Of a stretch of 64,000 nucleotides of DNA, positions 10,426 through 21,522 are shown piece after piece. The notes beneath the pieces were generated by a model that was given only the letters and a program-made list of their open reading frames with translations, ran no database searches and was not told where the DNA came from. Source of the stretch: Carettochelys insculpta (taxonomy: Eukaryota; Chordata; Testudines; Carettochelyidae). The position numbers and the translations under genes are program-made. The first letter of the stretch is position 1. Every line of letters starts with the position of its first letter. The DNA lies in contig NC_134147.1 in the NCBI RefSeq assembly GCF_033958435.1, positions 50,214,001 through 50,278,000 of the forward strand, in the 5' to 3' direction.

Positions 10426-11310
10426 TCACTTCTCCTCTGCTAGCTGTCTGAACCTCATCCTACCCTTCTGAAGGCCTTTGTGTAGTTCCTGCCTCCATCT
10501 GCTGTGATCGTCTGCCAGCTCCTCCCAGCTGTCCGGCTCGATGTCTACCTCCCTGAGGTCCCTCTTGAAAACATCTCTGTAGCGCAAACATCTTTGGGGG
10601 TGTCCGGGAGGTCTTTTGCCAGAGGCTAGCTCACCATACAGGATGTCTTTTGGGATCCTTCCATCATTCATCCTGGGGACGTGGCCAAGCCAGTGGAGCC
10701 ACCGCTGCCTGAGGAGTTGCACACTGTCCTTCCACGATATTCCAAGGATGCGCCTGAGGCAACGCAAGTGGAAGACGTTCAGCCTCTTTTCCTGGCGGGC
10801 ATACAGGATCCAAGACTCGCTGCCATAAAGGAGGGTGCTGAGGATGCAGGCTCTGTAGACTTGTATTTTGGTGTGGGTATACAACTTGATGTTATTCCAC
10901 ACTCTCTTGCTGAGCTTGGACAGAGTTCTGGCTGCTTTTCCAATCCTCCTGTTTAGCTCAGTCTCCAATGACAGGGTGTAAGTGATGGTGGACCCAAGGT
11001 AAACGAACTCGTGGACGACCTCTAACGTATAGTTGTCAATGCTGATTGATGGAGGTTCAGCAACATCCTGACCAAGTAAGTTGGTCTTCTTTAGGCTGAT
11101 GGAAAGCCCGAAGTCCTTGCACACTTTGGAGAACTGATTCAGCAGTTTCTGAAGCTGGTCTTCTGTGTGTGACACTACAGCAGCATCATCCACGAACAGC
11201 ATCTCTCTGATGAGGACTTCCCGCACCTTAGATTTAGCTTTCAGCCTTGCAAGATTAAACAGTTTCCCATCAGATCTTGTGTGCAAAAAGATCCTCTGTT
11301 GAGGATCCAA
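10426..11310 (-). pseudogene. RTE-like reverse transcriptase, C-terminal ORF fragment
   Basis: A 294-codon open stretch. It starts within RT, includes the catalytic box as FVDDAAVVSH (family YADD/FADD), then SLKKTNLLGQDV and HEFVYLGSTITY, a segment with LYGSESWILYARQEKRL and the characteristic HWLGHVPRMNDGRIPKDILYGEL close to the C-terminus. In the intact family this polymerises cDNA at a nicked target. The upstream part of the RT (VDLTKAVDLVSKDGLLK, SGVKQACVLAP) lies in another frame at 11623-11270, so a frameshift near 11290 separates them. Confidence 0.8.
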
Positions 11311-12520
11311 AGGCGTGCTTCAGGAGGAGTGCAAAGAAGATCCCGAACAATGTTGGAGCAAGAACGCATGCTTGTTTGACACCGCTCCTGATGCTGAACA
11401 CACCCAATAATGTGCCGTTATAGTGGACGGTTCCTCTCATGTCTTCGTGGAAAGACTGGATCATCTTGAGTAACCATGGTAGACAGCCTATCTTGTGGAG
11501 CACTTTCAACAGTCCATCCTTGCTGACCAAGTCGACGGCCTTGGTCAGGTCGACGAAGGCAACATAGAGTGGCTTCCTCTGCTCCCTGCATTTCTCCTGC
11601 AGCTGCCTCAAAGAGAAGACCATGTGAATGGTAGATCTCTCTGTGCAGAACCACCCTGTGATTCGGGATACACCCTCTCAGCAATCTTCTGGAGTCTGCC
11701 GAGGATGATGCGAATGAACAGTTTACCAGTGATGCTTAGGAAGGAGATTCCACAGTAATTGTTGCAGTCGCTTCTGTCTCCTTTGTTCTTATACAAGGTT
11801 ACTATGTTAGCATCACACATATCCTGTGGAACTTCTCCTTCTCTCCAGCACAGGCACAGTAGCTCACGTAGGTGTTCCAGGAGGGTGTCCGTGGCACACT
11901 TGATTACCTCTGGTGGTATACCATCCTGGCCTGGGGCCTTTCCTACTGCAATGCTGTCGATGCTTCCTTTCTTTCCTACTGCAATGCTTTCTTCAGTTTG
12001 CCCACAGTTGGTTCCTGATCCAGTTCATCCATTACTGGTAGGAGCTCGACAGCATTGAGGGCTGTAACAACCACAATGTTCTCGTGAGAGTATAGCTCAC
12101 AGTAGTGCTCGACCCAGTGCTCCATCTGCTTGACTTTGTCAGTTATGACTTCACCAGATTTGGATTTCAGAGGTGCCATCTTGTTCTGGGTGGGTCCTAA
12201 TGCCTTCTTGGTGCTCTCGTACATTCCCCTGAGATTACCAGAGTCAGCACTGGTCTGGACGCTGCTGCATAGCTCAAGCCAGTAGTTGTCTGCACAGCGC
12301 CTGGCCGTCTGCTGTACTGTTTTTCTGGCTGCTCTGAGTGCTTGCAGGGCAATCTGGCTCGGTGAGCATTTGTACTCCAGGAGTGCAATGCACTTCTTTT
12401 CGATGGCTCAAATCATCTCATCACAGTTAGCTTCGAACCAGTCTGTGTTGCTGGCTGTTCTTCCAAACACTGACAAGGCCGTGTTGTAAATTGTATCCCT
12501 CAGATGCTGCCATCTGCATG

Positions 12521-13412
12521 TCACATCGGCATCCCCAGGGCTGCTGCGCAGATTCTCCTTGAAGGTCTCTCAACTTTTCGGCTTTCTGAGTTTGCTGTCT
12601 TTCTGGCATCAATGAGGGGCCTTCCAGTTGGCTTAGAGTGGTTCAGCTTCCTGGGTCTCACCTTGAGTTTGGAGCAAACTAGCGAGTGATCTGTATCACA
12701 GTCGGCACTATGATAGCTGCATGTCAGAAGGACGTTTTTGAGGTTATCACGTCTAGTGATCACCACGTCTAGTTGATGCCAGTTTTTTGTGCATAGGTGT
12801 CTCCATGACACACACTGCTGTGGCTTGGTTTGGAAAAATGTGTCTGTGATGCACAGACTGCAGCACATGCAAAGTTTAAGATGCTGTCCGTTTTCATTCA
12901 TTTTTCCCACACCGAAGTGGCCTAAGCAGGAAGGCCAGGAGTCACGATTGGCTCCAACTCTTGCACTGAAGTCACCCAAAATGTACAGTTGTTTGCGAGC
13001 AGGTATTTGCGCTATGGCAGCACTAAGAGCATCACAGAGCTTGTCTTTTACTTTTAGTGTGGCGTACAGGGTTGGAGCATAAGCGCTGATCAGGTGGACA
13101 GGACTGGCGCAAGTTTGAAGTATGACCTGAAGGAGTCTTTCTGATCCGCCCATGACTAATTCCACCATTTGTAGAAGGGTGTTTCTGATGGCAAAGCCAA
13201 ACACCATGCTCTCTGGGTTCATCTTGGGCTTTACCCTGCCAGAAAAAGGTGTAGTCCTTTTCCTTTAGAGATTCCGAAACTGCGAGTCGCGTCTCTTGCA
13301 GAGCAGTAATGTCAACTTGGAGCCTCTTCAGTTCCTCACTGAGGACAGCAGTCTTTCGGGTGTCACTGATGTCCTGAAGATCTTCAGTCAAACCAGTCAG
13401 CATGGTCCGCAC
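12521..13412 (-). pseudogene. RTE-like AP endonuclease domain, frameshifted
   Basis: Two overlapping frames carry one endonuclease. The first (13412-13032) has LQVDITALQETRL, with the catalytic Glu of the QET motif, and KDYTFFWQGK. The second (13222-12521) has YILGDFSARVGANRDSW (family GDFNA) and DCDTDHSLVCSKL (the terminal Asp-His pair). A frameshift near 13210 separates them. In intact relatives the enzyme nicks target DNA to prime reverse transcription. It is 5' of the RT on the same strand, as expected. Confidence 0.75.
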
Positions 13413-13830
13413 ATTCTAGCAAGCAAGCTTAAAGCTTTGATGGTTTCCTTTTCTTGTTGATTTTCTTATTGGTTTGCCTGGTGCTCAAATTTCAGTCACT
13501 TGTCAGGTTTGGGAACCTTAAGCCTTCACACACCCAGTGAGCAGGTGAACTGTGGCGGGACAGTATCCTTCTGGCTGGGGGCTGCCCAGCTTGAGGCAGG
13601 CGGTGACTGTCCAGTGAGATGCACTGATCTCTCCCACCGTCGAAGGCAACTCCTGGCGCTCGTTCTCTACGCCAGTCGAGCAAGAGCTTGTAACGGGTAT
13701 CTGTTACCTCCCATGTTGGTTCAACACTGTTAGCGAGGCTGGAGTACCTCTCCAGGTGCGAGCCTGGGCAATTTTTTTGGGACCCTGGGCTGCCCAGGCA
13801 CCAGTGGCCCCCTCTCGGCTTTACTGATAT

Positions 13831-14299
13831 AGTCCAAAGGAGAGGATAACCTCTATGTCTGGTACCAGCTCAGCGGCAGGAGTTGCCAGGTCAATGCCAG
13901 AAGCTGGCACAGAACTGCCTTAGGACTCCCCTCCAGATTTTCTGTCAGGGTTTACTCCTTCCCAGGATAACTCACAAGGCAGTGGGGCATTCACTTGTAA
14001 GTCTGACATATCTAACCTGGGGCTTAAGCGTGACCTCAATTACCTTAGGCCCTACCTTTGGTCTTCATGGGAATGGCACCATCCCACTCAATTTACTCCT
14101 TCCACAGGTCCCATTAACGACAGATGACTCCCCGCTTTCTCCTCCTCCTCCTCACAAACCTCCCGCAGCTACGTAAAACCTGGATTCTTATTTCTGCTCC
14201 AAATCTGATTAAATGGGTCTTTTCATTTTCTAACAAAACTTTTTCTTTAAGCTGCTACATGGCTGCTTGTTTTGATTTGTTTTTTTTCCCCCCGTAACT
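13831..14299. other. Interval without recognised gene
   Basis: No domain-bearing frame. Includes a short pyrimidine-rich run (CTCCTCCTCCTCAC) near 14138-14155. Possibly the 5' end of the LINE to the left or the outer edge of the DIRS terminal sequence to the right. Confidence 0.3.
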
Positions 14300-14585
14300 A
14301 CTGTTCTTCAAAATGCATTCACATTCATTCCAAATAGATGTCTGTGTGCGTATGTGCACATTGTCACGGAAAGTTTTCCTCTAGCAGCTAGCCATCGGGT
14401 CAGCCTGGGCACCCCCTAGAGGGGCACCAATATGACACCCACTATAGGGCCCTACCAACCTCTCCCACTTCAGTTTCTTCTTGTCGACTACTCCAACAGT
14501 GGAGAAGGAGGGTGAGTGTTGGAACTGACATGAACACCACATCTCAAAGAACGACAGTTACAAGGTGTGTAACTGAAAGAAAAAA
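14300..14585 (+). repeat. DIRS terminal-repeat-type sequence, left copy
   Basis: Reading rightward, this matches the reverse complement of 44460-44690 at the right end of the third DIRS relic, including GGGCCCTACCAACC and TCAGTTTCTTCTTG. It then ends with CACATCTCAAAGAACGACAG and AAGGTGTGTAACTG, an inverted relative of 16985-17022. The inverted pair brackets the RT relic between them, as expected of DIRS termini. It also contains a splice-donor-like AAGGTGTGTAAC. Confidence 0.55.
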
Positions 14586-15446
14586 AAAACAGTAGAACAT
14601 TGTGAATCAGGGTAATGAGTGGAAATGCATACAACAGAGCAGTGTTTCTCAACCAGTGCTATGTATAACCTTGGGAGTACACCAAGGTCTTCCAGGGGAT
14701 ACATCAACTCATCTAGATATTTGCCTAGTTTTACAACAGGTTACATAAAAACACTATTAAAGGCAGTACACTATAGAAGTTTATCCAGAAAATTACTCGT
14801 TTCATATGCCTTACACTGAAATGTAAGCCAATATGTCTATTCCAATTAATTTATTTGATAATAAAATAGCAGAAAAATCAGCAAGTTTTCTGTAGTCGTC
14901 TTCTGTGATATTTTTGCATGTTTTTGTAAGTTGTTTTTAAGTGAGGTGTAACTTGGTAGCATGCAAAACAAATCTGACTCCTTAGAAGGGTATAGTAATC
15001 TGGAAAGGCTGGATGGCACTTGTTTCAAGACCTCAGATTATTTCAGGACTCTCTCTCAGCAGGTAATGCATGCCAACCAACCAGGGGCATAAAATCCCCA
15101 CACCTCAACTTCGTCATAGGTCTACACAAGGATTCCGTAAGCCTGATGGCTTCCAGGAAAAGGGCAGAAAAGTGTGCACCTGCCGTTTGTCTGAATAGTA
15201 CATTGTTGTAATACTGTCTGTTAAAACCACAACACAGCAGCCCAACAAATGGGACCTGAACATCTGACATGCCGAGCAGACCACAGTTCCCTGACCTTTA
15301 TGTGTAGAGTACGGTCCACTGGGGGTACCTAGCCCCTGAGATCTCAGAACCCCTCAGTGAGATTCCCACCTCACACCTGAGGCATCCATTGCCATAGTGA
15401 CAGGTGTAGAACTGCAAATGGCACCTTTGACCATCCATGTTCTCAG

Positions 15447-15938
15447 TCAAGCCACCAAAGGAGGGAATCCAATACCATCTGCAGTAGTATCACTAGCCTG
15501 TCCAGTCTGACCTGAGACAGTTGGTAGGTGGATGCCAGCCAGAGTTGTAGAGGCCTGAACCTGACTCCTGCCATCTGTACTACATAATTGCATGAGGCCA
15601 TAGGGCTGGGAAACTTGAGGCAATTTCTTGATGTGGTAGTGAGAAACTGTCTGAGGCCATGAATAACACCTGACAGCCTGGAAACAATCGGGTGGGAAAC
15701 AAGCCTTGGCCTGTGTGAAATCTAGGACTGCTCCTATAAACTCTATCCTCTGAACTGGTGAGAAGGTTGATTTGAACTCACTGAGCAGGAGGCCAAGTTT
15801 GTTAAACACAGTTCTGATCAATATGACATGAGCCTGTGCCGAGTCTCTGGAGGCACCCTTCTTGAGCCAATTGTGCAGATAGGGAAAACAGGGACTTGAT
15901 ATCTGTAGGAAAGCTGCCACTACTGCTACGCATTTCAT
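15447..15938 (-). pseudogene. DIRS reverse transcriptase fragment, catalytic Asp residues lost
   Basis: A 163-codon open stretch. The polymerase box reads YLHNWL where the family has YLDDWL, so both metal-binding aspartates are replaced. The following FIGAVLDFTQAKACFPPD is typical of DIRS RTs just before RNase H. The C-terminal third resembles no recognisable domain and is probably out of frame. It cannot encode an active enzyme. Confidence 0.75.
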
Positions 15939-16049
15939 AAAGACTCAGGGAGCTGAAGACAAGCCAAAGGGGAGAACCATGAACTCATAATGATTATCGT
16001 CTACCATGTATCTTTAGGTATCTAGTGAGAGTTTGGGGAACTGAAATGT

Positions 16050-16562
16050 GAAGAGCTTAATAAGACTGGAACTTTTTAGCTTGGAAAGAAAGACACTTCG
16101 GGGGATATGATAGAGGTATATAAAGTTATGACTGGTATGGAGAAAGTAAATAAGGAAATGTTATTTACTTCTTCTCACAACACACGAACTAGGGGTCACC
16201 AACTGAAATTAACAGGCAGCAGGTTTAACACAAAAACAGGAAATTTTTTTTCACACAACGCAGTTCATCTGTGGAACTCCTTGCCAGAGGATGTGAAGGC
16301 CAAGAATATAGTAGAGTTTAAAAAAAGAACTAGATAAATTCATGGCGGACAGGTCCACCAACAGCTGTTAGCCAGGATGGGCATAGAGGGTGTTTCTAGC
16401 TGCTGTTTGCCAGAGGCTGGAAATGGGTGACAGACAATTGATCACTTAATGGTTACCTGTTCTGTTCATTCCCTCTGGGGCACCTGGCACTGGCCATTGT
16501 TGGAAGACAGGATACTGGATTTGATGGACCTATGGTCTGACCCAGTATGGCTGTTCTTATGA
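16050..16562 (+). mobile_element. CR1-like LINE 3' end inserted in the DIRS RT
   Basis: The open frame 16107-16337 encodes the end of the LINE reverse transcriptase (MIEVYKVMTGMEKVNKEML, FFSHNAVHLWNSLPEDV). It is followed by a 3' UTR ending GACCCAGTATGGCTGTTCTTATG, the tail of a CR1 subfamily widespread in turtles. The DIRS reverse transcriptase reads continuously across the two sides of this block, so the insertion is younger than the DIRS. Confidence 0.85.
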
Positions 16563-16984
16563 ATGTACACATTCCTCAAGTTAGGGGCAGTGTACCAGTC
16601 ATTTTGATCCAAAGAAGAGATAGTAAATGCCAGGGAGGCCATGCAAAACCTATGCTTCTTTATGAGCCTGTTGAGCTCACCCAGGTCCAGTAAGGGCTGA
16701 AGTCCACCCTTGACTTTTGGGGTAAGGAAATAACTGGAATGAAACCTACCCCAACATTTCTAGAGGAACCTCCTCCATTGCTCCTAGAGAAAGGAGTGTG
16801 TGTACCTCCTGAAGTAGAAGTTGCGTGTCAGAAGGGTCCCTGAAGAGGAACAGGGAGGGTGGCTGGGAAGATGGACGTGGTACCACAACTTTATGGTACA
16901 CAGCACCCAGTTATCTGTAATGATGCAGGATCACACGTGGAAAAAAACAAGATAAGTAGAAGGGGAAAAAAATATAGAAGTTAC

Positions 16985-17190
16985 TCACCTTGTGCAGTAA
17001 TGATGCTTCAAGATGTGCGTCCTCGTGGGTGCTCCATGATAGTTGTTGGGCTAGCCCAGCACCACAGCACAGAGACTTTTCCTGAGTTGTACTGGTGGGC
17101 GGCCATCAAGGGCTGCAGCGTCACTGACGAACAGCGAAGCTTTGAACAGGTGCACGTTACCCCTCTTGTTCACGTTAATTGTATGTCCAA
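16985..17190 (-). repeat. DIRS terminal-repeat-type sequence, inverted copy
   Basis: Its reverse complement matches 26640-26705: both contain CTCAGGAAAAGTCTCTGTGCTG, then GTGCTGGGC.AGCCCAACA and GGAGCAC. The outermost part, GTTACTCACCTTGTGCAGTAATG, is also the inverted relative of 14535-14575. It can therefore be read as the right terminus of the 14.3-kb relic or as the left terminus of the one running to 26.7 kb. Confidence 0.6.
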
Positions 17191-17400
17191 AGGGATTTCA
17201 GATTGAACAATAGCCCTTGCTGTCTTTCATCTTCCGTATCCCGGTTTTAACAAGCTCAGTTGCCCCTTACAGATTACATCCAGGCTGCTACCGAATGCAT
17301 GAACAGCACAACAGAGAGAGGAGTGCTTGAATTGCCTGTTTTCATACCTTGACTTTGCTAGGGGTGGCTGGTGTGTTTTCAAAGTTACCTCTGACAATTT

Positions 17401-17536
17401 CAGAGAGATAGCAGTGTTTGTCCGTGTCTTCACAAAACAAAGCAAGCAGTCCTGTGGCACCTTAAAGACTAACAATATTACTTCTTTGGTGATGAGCTTT
17501 CATGGGAGAGCGCCACTTCTGATCTGGAGAATAAAG
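17401..17536 (-). mobile_element. Penelope-like insertion, reverse orientation
   Basis: Flanked by an 8-bp direct repeat GACAATTT (17393-17400 and 17537-17544). The minus strand reads TTAGTCTTTAAGGTGCCACAGG, a family-typical segment, and ends AGATAGC.GTGTT-like text. A decayed hammerhead module is visible: TCCCATGAAAGCTCATCACC with only a remnant of the CUGANGA box. No reverse transcriptase is included. Confidence 0.7.
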
Positions 17537-17843
17537 GACAATTTAAGGATGATCCAGGGCAATTTGTTTGTCCTTTCTGGGGCGGGAAACCTGCGCCATT
17601 TGTTTGGTACAAGAAGCAGTGCAAATTGTGTTGATTACAGCTTGTTTATACAAAACACTAGTGCACAGCAAATCAGGGTGTGACTCTACCAGTGCTAGCC
17701 TGCCCTGCAGCGACATCTCATTACTCCTCTGGTTGTTGAGGAGGGTGCTGTAATGTACTTTGATAGCCCTGATTTTGGAGTAGTTATCAGAGACTGGCTC
17801 AGTGTCTCCAGAATCATTTTCGGGTTGGCAAAAGGGTCATTTC

Positions 17844-17934
17844 GACTTAGTTGGGGTTGATCCTGCTTGAAGCAGGGGGCTGGACTCGACCTCCTGAGGT
17901 CCCTCCCAGCCCTAGGATTCTATGATTCTATGAC
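17844..17934 (+). mobile_element. CR1 3' tail fragment
   Basis: Short 3' end of a CR1 or of a CR1-tailed SINE: GGTTGATCCTGCTTGAAGCA, GGGGGCTGGACTCGACCTCC, then GGATTCTATGATTCTATG, the hallmark short repeated tail. 17545-17843 just upstream has no recognised gene; it could be the head of a SINE sharing this tail, but I could not see clear A and B boxes. Confidence 0.75.
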
Positions 17935-17936
17935 AC

Positions 17937-18020
17937 TGTGCATGTGCTAACCCAGTACACACCGTTTACGCTACTAGGGATAGCATGCATAGCACCACTC
18001 TCTTCAGTTAGGGCATCAGT
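17937..18020. repeat. DIRS inverted terminal repeat, left part
   Basis: Its reverse complement aligns with 26530-26612: CATCCCTAGT, then about 20 bp on GGGTTAG and CATGC in the same order. With 16985-17120 it would complete a left inverted terminal repeat; about 800 bp with a Penelope-like insertion and a CR1 tail sit between the two pieces. Confidence 0.5.
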
Positions 18021-18523
18021 GAAGTAACTATGTCTAAAGCACAGAGTAGAGTGGAGACAGGCAGGACACACATTGAAGAACCACCATTACTGCAAAAGAT
18101 GAGTAACTTCTTTCTTCTTCAAGTGCTCTCCCTGTTGGTCCTCCGCAGCAGGTAACTGTAGAGATGTACCCCTTGTTTGGACAGTGAGTTTTGAGTCGGT
18201 GCATTTACTGTGGACAGTACTGTATTAGCTACTGTCATATCTTCATCTGCATGAGTGTATTGTATGATGTGTCATGAGCATGTGGTCAGAGGACCACATG
18301 GCTGCACAACATATGTTCTACAAGGGCACTTCCTTTAGGAAGGCTGTGGATGTTGTTACTGATCTCACAGAATGTGCCTTCGGAAATACAGTGAGTGATC
18401 TGTTTTGAGTAGAAGAGCATTGCACTATGCACATAGATGTGAGTCACGATTCAGGTTGGGATGACATGAGCAATCCCTTTGATCTTTGTGCAACAGATAA
18501 AAACTTTGCAATTTTCTAAAGGA

Positions 18524-18784
18524 TCATCTCCTGTATACGTAGAAGGATATGGCCCAGCTGACATCCAGTTTAGGGCGGGAGGTAGGTAGGAGTATAGGTT
18601 TGTTAATATGGAATTGAGAGCACACTTTCTGTAGAAAGGCAGGATGCGGCCATAACACCGTGTGTTTGTGGAAGACTGGTGGAAAGTTGGTCAAAGCAAC
18701 TATGCTGCTCAGCCTTTGAGTTGATCTTATTGCCAGTAAAAAGAGAGTGTTCATTCTTAACAGGGCCAGAGAACATGGGGCCAT
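18524..18784 (-). pseudogene. DIRS tyrosine recombinase fragment
   Basis: An 86-codon open stretch containing MNTLFLLAIRSTQRLSSIVAL followed by a segment ending PHPAFLQKV and FHINKPILLPTS. In DIRS recombinases the equivalent text is a FLVAITSARR-type motif in which the Arg is the first catalytic residue; here SARR has become STQR, keeping one Arg. The enzyme would integrate circular DNA without target duplication. Remaining catalytic residues lie outside the stretch or are lost. Confidence 0.65.
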
Positions 18785-20012
18785 TGACTCGACTGGTGGT
18801 TGCAGTCAAGACTTGCAGAGGGCTTTTGTGGGTTGTATGTCCCTTTCAGAGCACCAGGATGAGAAGCAATTGGACTTGGAGAGGTACATATTGCATGTTG
18901 TTTCTCAAGTGCTCTGTAACAGCACATCTGGCACTTGTTGGGAGTAGTAGTGTGCATTCAATGGGAGCCAGACAGAAAACCAGGCTGTCAGATGTAGGGT
19001 AGGGTATGAGGTCTGAGGTAAAGCATGGTATCCTTGTTCTGAGAGTTTGGAGAATCTGATCTGACTCGGCCATACTAGAGCTGTGAGGATGATTCGTGCT
19101 CCATCTTTCTGGATTTTCCTGAGGATTCTGGCTATCAAAGAATGTGTGGAAAAGCATACAAGGGAGGAGGAAAGTATCCCACAGAGATTTGTGGCATTTG
19201 CCTGCTCTCAAACAATACCAGCTGCATTTGGGTTTTTTTGTGTCTTCGCTGAAATATACAATGGGGGCTGTTATTTGACCCCCCATGGACATTGTGCTAT
19301 GGGGTCCCACAAGTTTCCATCTTGTCCCCTATGCCGTTGAGCGTCTAACATGAAGCCACTAGGAAAAGTCATAAGGAGTTTTGGAAGATGGTGCCACCAA
19401 TATGAAGACGATACCCAAATGTCCCTCTTACACCAGAATCAGGTGTGGTGGTAACTGATCTAAACCTGTGTCTGGAAGCAGTGATAGACTGGATGAAGTC
19501 TAAAAAGTTGAAGTTGAATCCAGATAAAACTGAGGTCCGGTGGATCAGGAGATCCCACGCTCAAGAATGTGGCATGGCACCTGTTTCAGGGGAAGAGTAA
19601 CACCATCTGAAAGAACAGGTATGCCACTTGAGAGTCCTCCTGGACCCTTTTCTAACATTTGAAAACCAAAAATTTCTTCAGTGGCTAGATGTGCTTTTGG
19701 GCAGCTTCATCTGAGCCACCAGCTGTGACCCTTCCTGAACACGCACGACTCTTCTGCAGTGATCCACACTCGTCACATCTTGCCTGGATTACTGTAATGC
19801 ACTCTATATAGGACTGCCTTTAAAGAGTCTTTGGAAACTTCAGCTACTCCAGAATGCAGCTTCCTGAGTTTTAGCTTGTTATGCAGAGCACATTGCCAGG
19901 GCTCCAGCAACTACACTGGCTTCCAGTGCGTTTCTGGGCACAATTTAAGGCATTGGTTATGACTCATGAAGCCTCAAATGGGTTAGGTCCATGATATTGA
20001 TACAGTCTCTCA

Positions 20013-21522
20013 CAAAATACTTGCCCATAAGTTAAGGAAGTATGGACTGGATACATGCAGTAGAAAATGGACAGAAAGTTGGCTTGACCGTTGGGCCCAA
20101 TGGGTAGTGGTCAATGTCCCAACATCTGGATGGCGGTCAATTTCAAATGGAGTGACTCAAGGCTCAGTTCTGGGGCCGATACTGTTCAACATCTTTATTA
20201 ATGACCTGGATGAGGGACTGGATTGCACCCTCAAGAAGTTTCTGGATGACACTCAGCTAGGGGGAGAGGCACTAATCTTAAAAGCCGCACTTTAAAGCGG
20301 CCCCAACCCCGCTCCGATGGCACCGGCAATGCCGAAAGGGGTTGCGCAACCATCGCTGGCACCAGCAGACCAAGCTTTGGCTGCTGTACTATATGTGCAA
20401 ATGGCACTGGCTGTATTCTGGCCATTACTGGTGCCAGAATAACTTGGGCACTTGCACTGCATGTTGCCTCAGAGAGGCTCACATTACGCAAATGCTCTCC
20501 ACACGAGCCCCACTGTACAAGCTAGGAAAAACAGGGAGTTGTGTTTTAAATGCTCTCTTTTGGCAAGGCTCTTCAGCTGGTGCCAGACTTCCAACTCAAT
20601 GCAAACAATGTCCCTTAGTCCCCAGCGAGGAGGCAATGGAGTCCCTGACAGCTAAGGGGAGAGCCAGATACATTGGATGGTAGAGATAGGATGCAGAGTG
20701 ACCTGGATAAATTGGAGGATTGGGCCAAGAGAAATTTGATACAGTACAACAAGAGGTGTAGGGTCCTGCACTTGGGATTGAAGAATCCCAAGCACTGTTA
20801 TAGGCTAGGGACTGACTGGCTAAGCAGCAGTACAATGAAAAGGGACCTAGGGATTACAGTGGATGAAAGGCCGAATATGAGCAAGCAGTGTGCCCTTGTA
20901 GCCAAGGAGACCAATGGCATATTGCGGTGCATGAGGAGGAGCATTTTGAGCAGGGCTAGAGTGGTTGTTGTTCCCCTCTATTTGGAGCTGTTGAGGCCAC
21001 ATCTGGAGTATTGTGTCCAGTTTTGAGCCCCCCAGTATAAAAAGGATGTGGATGTGCTGGAGCAGGTTCAGCGGACGGAAACAAAAATCATTAAGGGGCT
21101 GGAGCACGACCTATGAGGATAGGCTGAGTGATTTGGACTTATTTATTTTGTACACAGAAGAGAATGCCAACGGGTGATTTAATAGCAGCCTTCAACTTCC
21201 TGAAGGGGAGCACTAAAAAGGGTTGGAGAGAAATTGTTCTCAGTGGTGACAGATGGCAGAACAAGGGGTAATGGTCTGAAGTTACAGAAGGAGAGGAGTA
21301 GACTGGATATTAGGAAAAACTACTTCACCAGGAGGGTTGCAAATCACTGGAATGCGTTACCTAGGGACGTGGTGGAATCTCCATCCCTAGAGGTTTTTAA
21401 GTCTCAGCTTGACATAGTCATGGGTGGGACGACTTTGTTGGGATTGATCCTGCTTGGGACAGGGGGCTAGACTAGATGACCTCTTGAGATCCCTTCCAGC
21501 TCTGTGATTCTATGATTCTATT
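20013..21522 (+). mobile_element. CR1 LINE inside the L2-like LINE
   Basis: Plus-strand CR1 with RT palm text [21 protein letters not shown] (20107-20220), C-terminal text from 20673 (NLIQYNKRCRVLHLGLKN) to 21470 ([21 protein letters not shown]) and a 3' tail ending GTGATTCTATGATTCTA. 5'-truncated. The RT is interrupted at 20271 by a foreign segment flanked by a 17-bp imperfect duplication. Confidence 0.88.
20272..20649. mobile_element. Chimeric insert copied from DIRS gag-like sequence
   Basis: Sits in a CR1 between AGCTAGGGGGAGAGGCA (20255-20271) and AGCTAAGGGGAGAGCCA (20650-20666), a 17-bp duplication with two mismatches. 20272-20616 is an inverted, roughly 90 per cent copy of 23380-23713 nearby. 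The final part 20613-20651 is instead a direct-orientation copy of 23797-23838. The join lies at a shared CCTT. A retro-insertion with template switching would explain this; the mechanism is inference. Confidence 0.7.

Larger units (their letters stand above)
10230..13830 (-). mobile_element. APE-type non-LTR retrotransposon (RTE-like), almost complete but broken
   Basis: The minus strand carries, in order, an AP endonuclease, a reverse transcriptase and a long C-terminal region, about 3.3 kb plus untranslated ends. This is near the usual length for RTE-type LINEs. The 5' region is about 13830-13410, endonuclease 13412-12521, reverse transcriptase about 12390-10880, C-terminus to 10426, and 3' UTR to about 10230. 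At least five frameshifts or stops interrupt it. Proteins of this type are often annotated in genomes as craniofacial development protein 2-like. The clade name (RTE or a near relative) is my judgement and could be wrong. Confidence 0.8.
15290..16982 (-). mobile_element. DIRS-like retrotransposon relic: reverse transcriptase, split by a CR1
   Basis: The minus strand encodes a degraded DIRS-type reverse transcriptase. Beyond the insertion, near 16720-16570, is KGGLQPLLDLGELNRL and, just before the break, NDWYTAPNLRNVYI. After the break (16045 down) comes NHYEFMVLPF. Then 15938-15447 is an open stretch with FPYLHNWLKKGASRDSA (the catalytic YLDDWL box as YLHNWL) and FSPVQRIEFIGAVLDF. A CR1 3' end (about 16050-16562) interrupts it inside the palm domain. 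Loss of the catalytic Asp pair and the insertion make it inactive. Confidence 0.75.

Noticed and set aside
17545..17843. tRNA-derived SINE head before the CR1-like tail
   Set aside because: No A or B box could be read, so only the tail is annotated.
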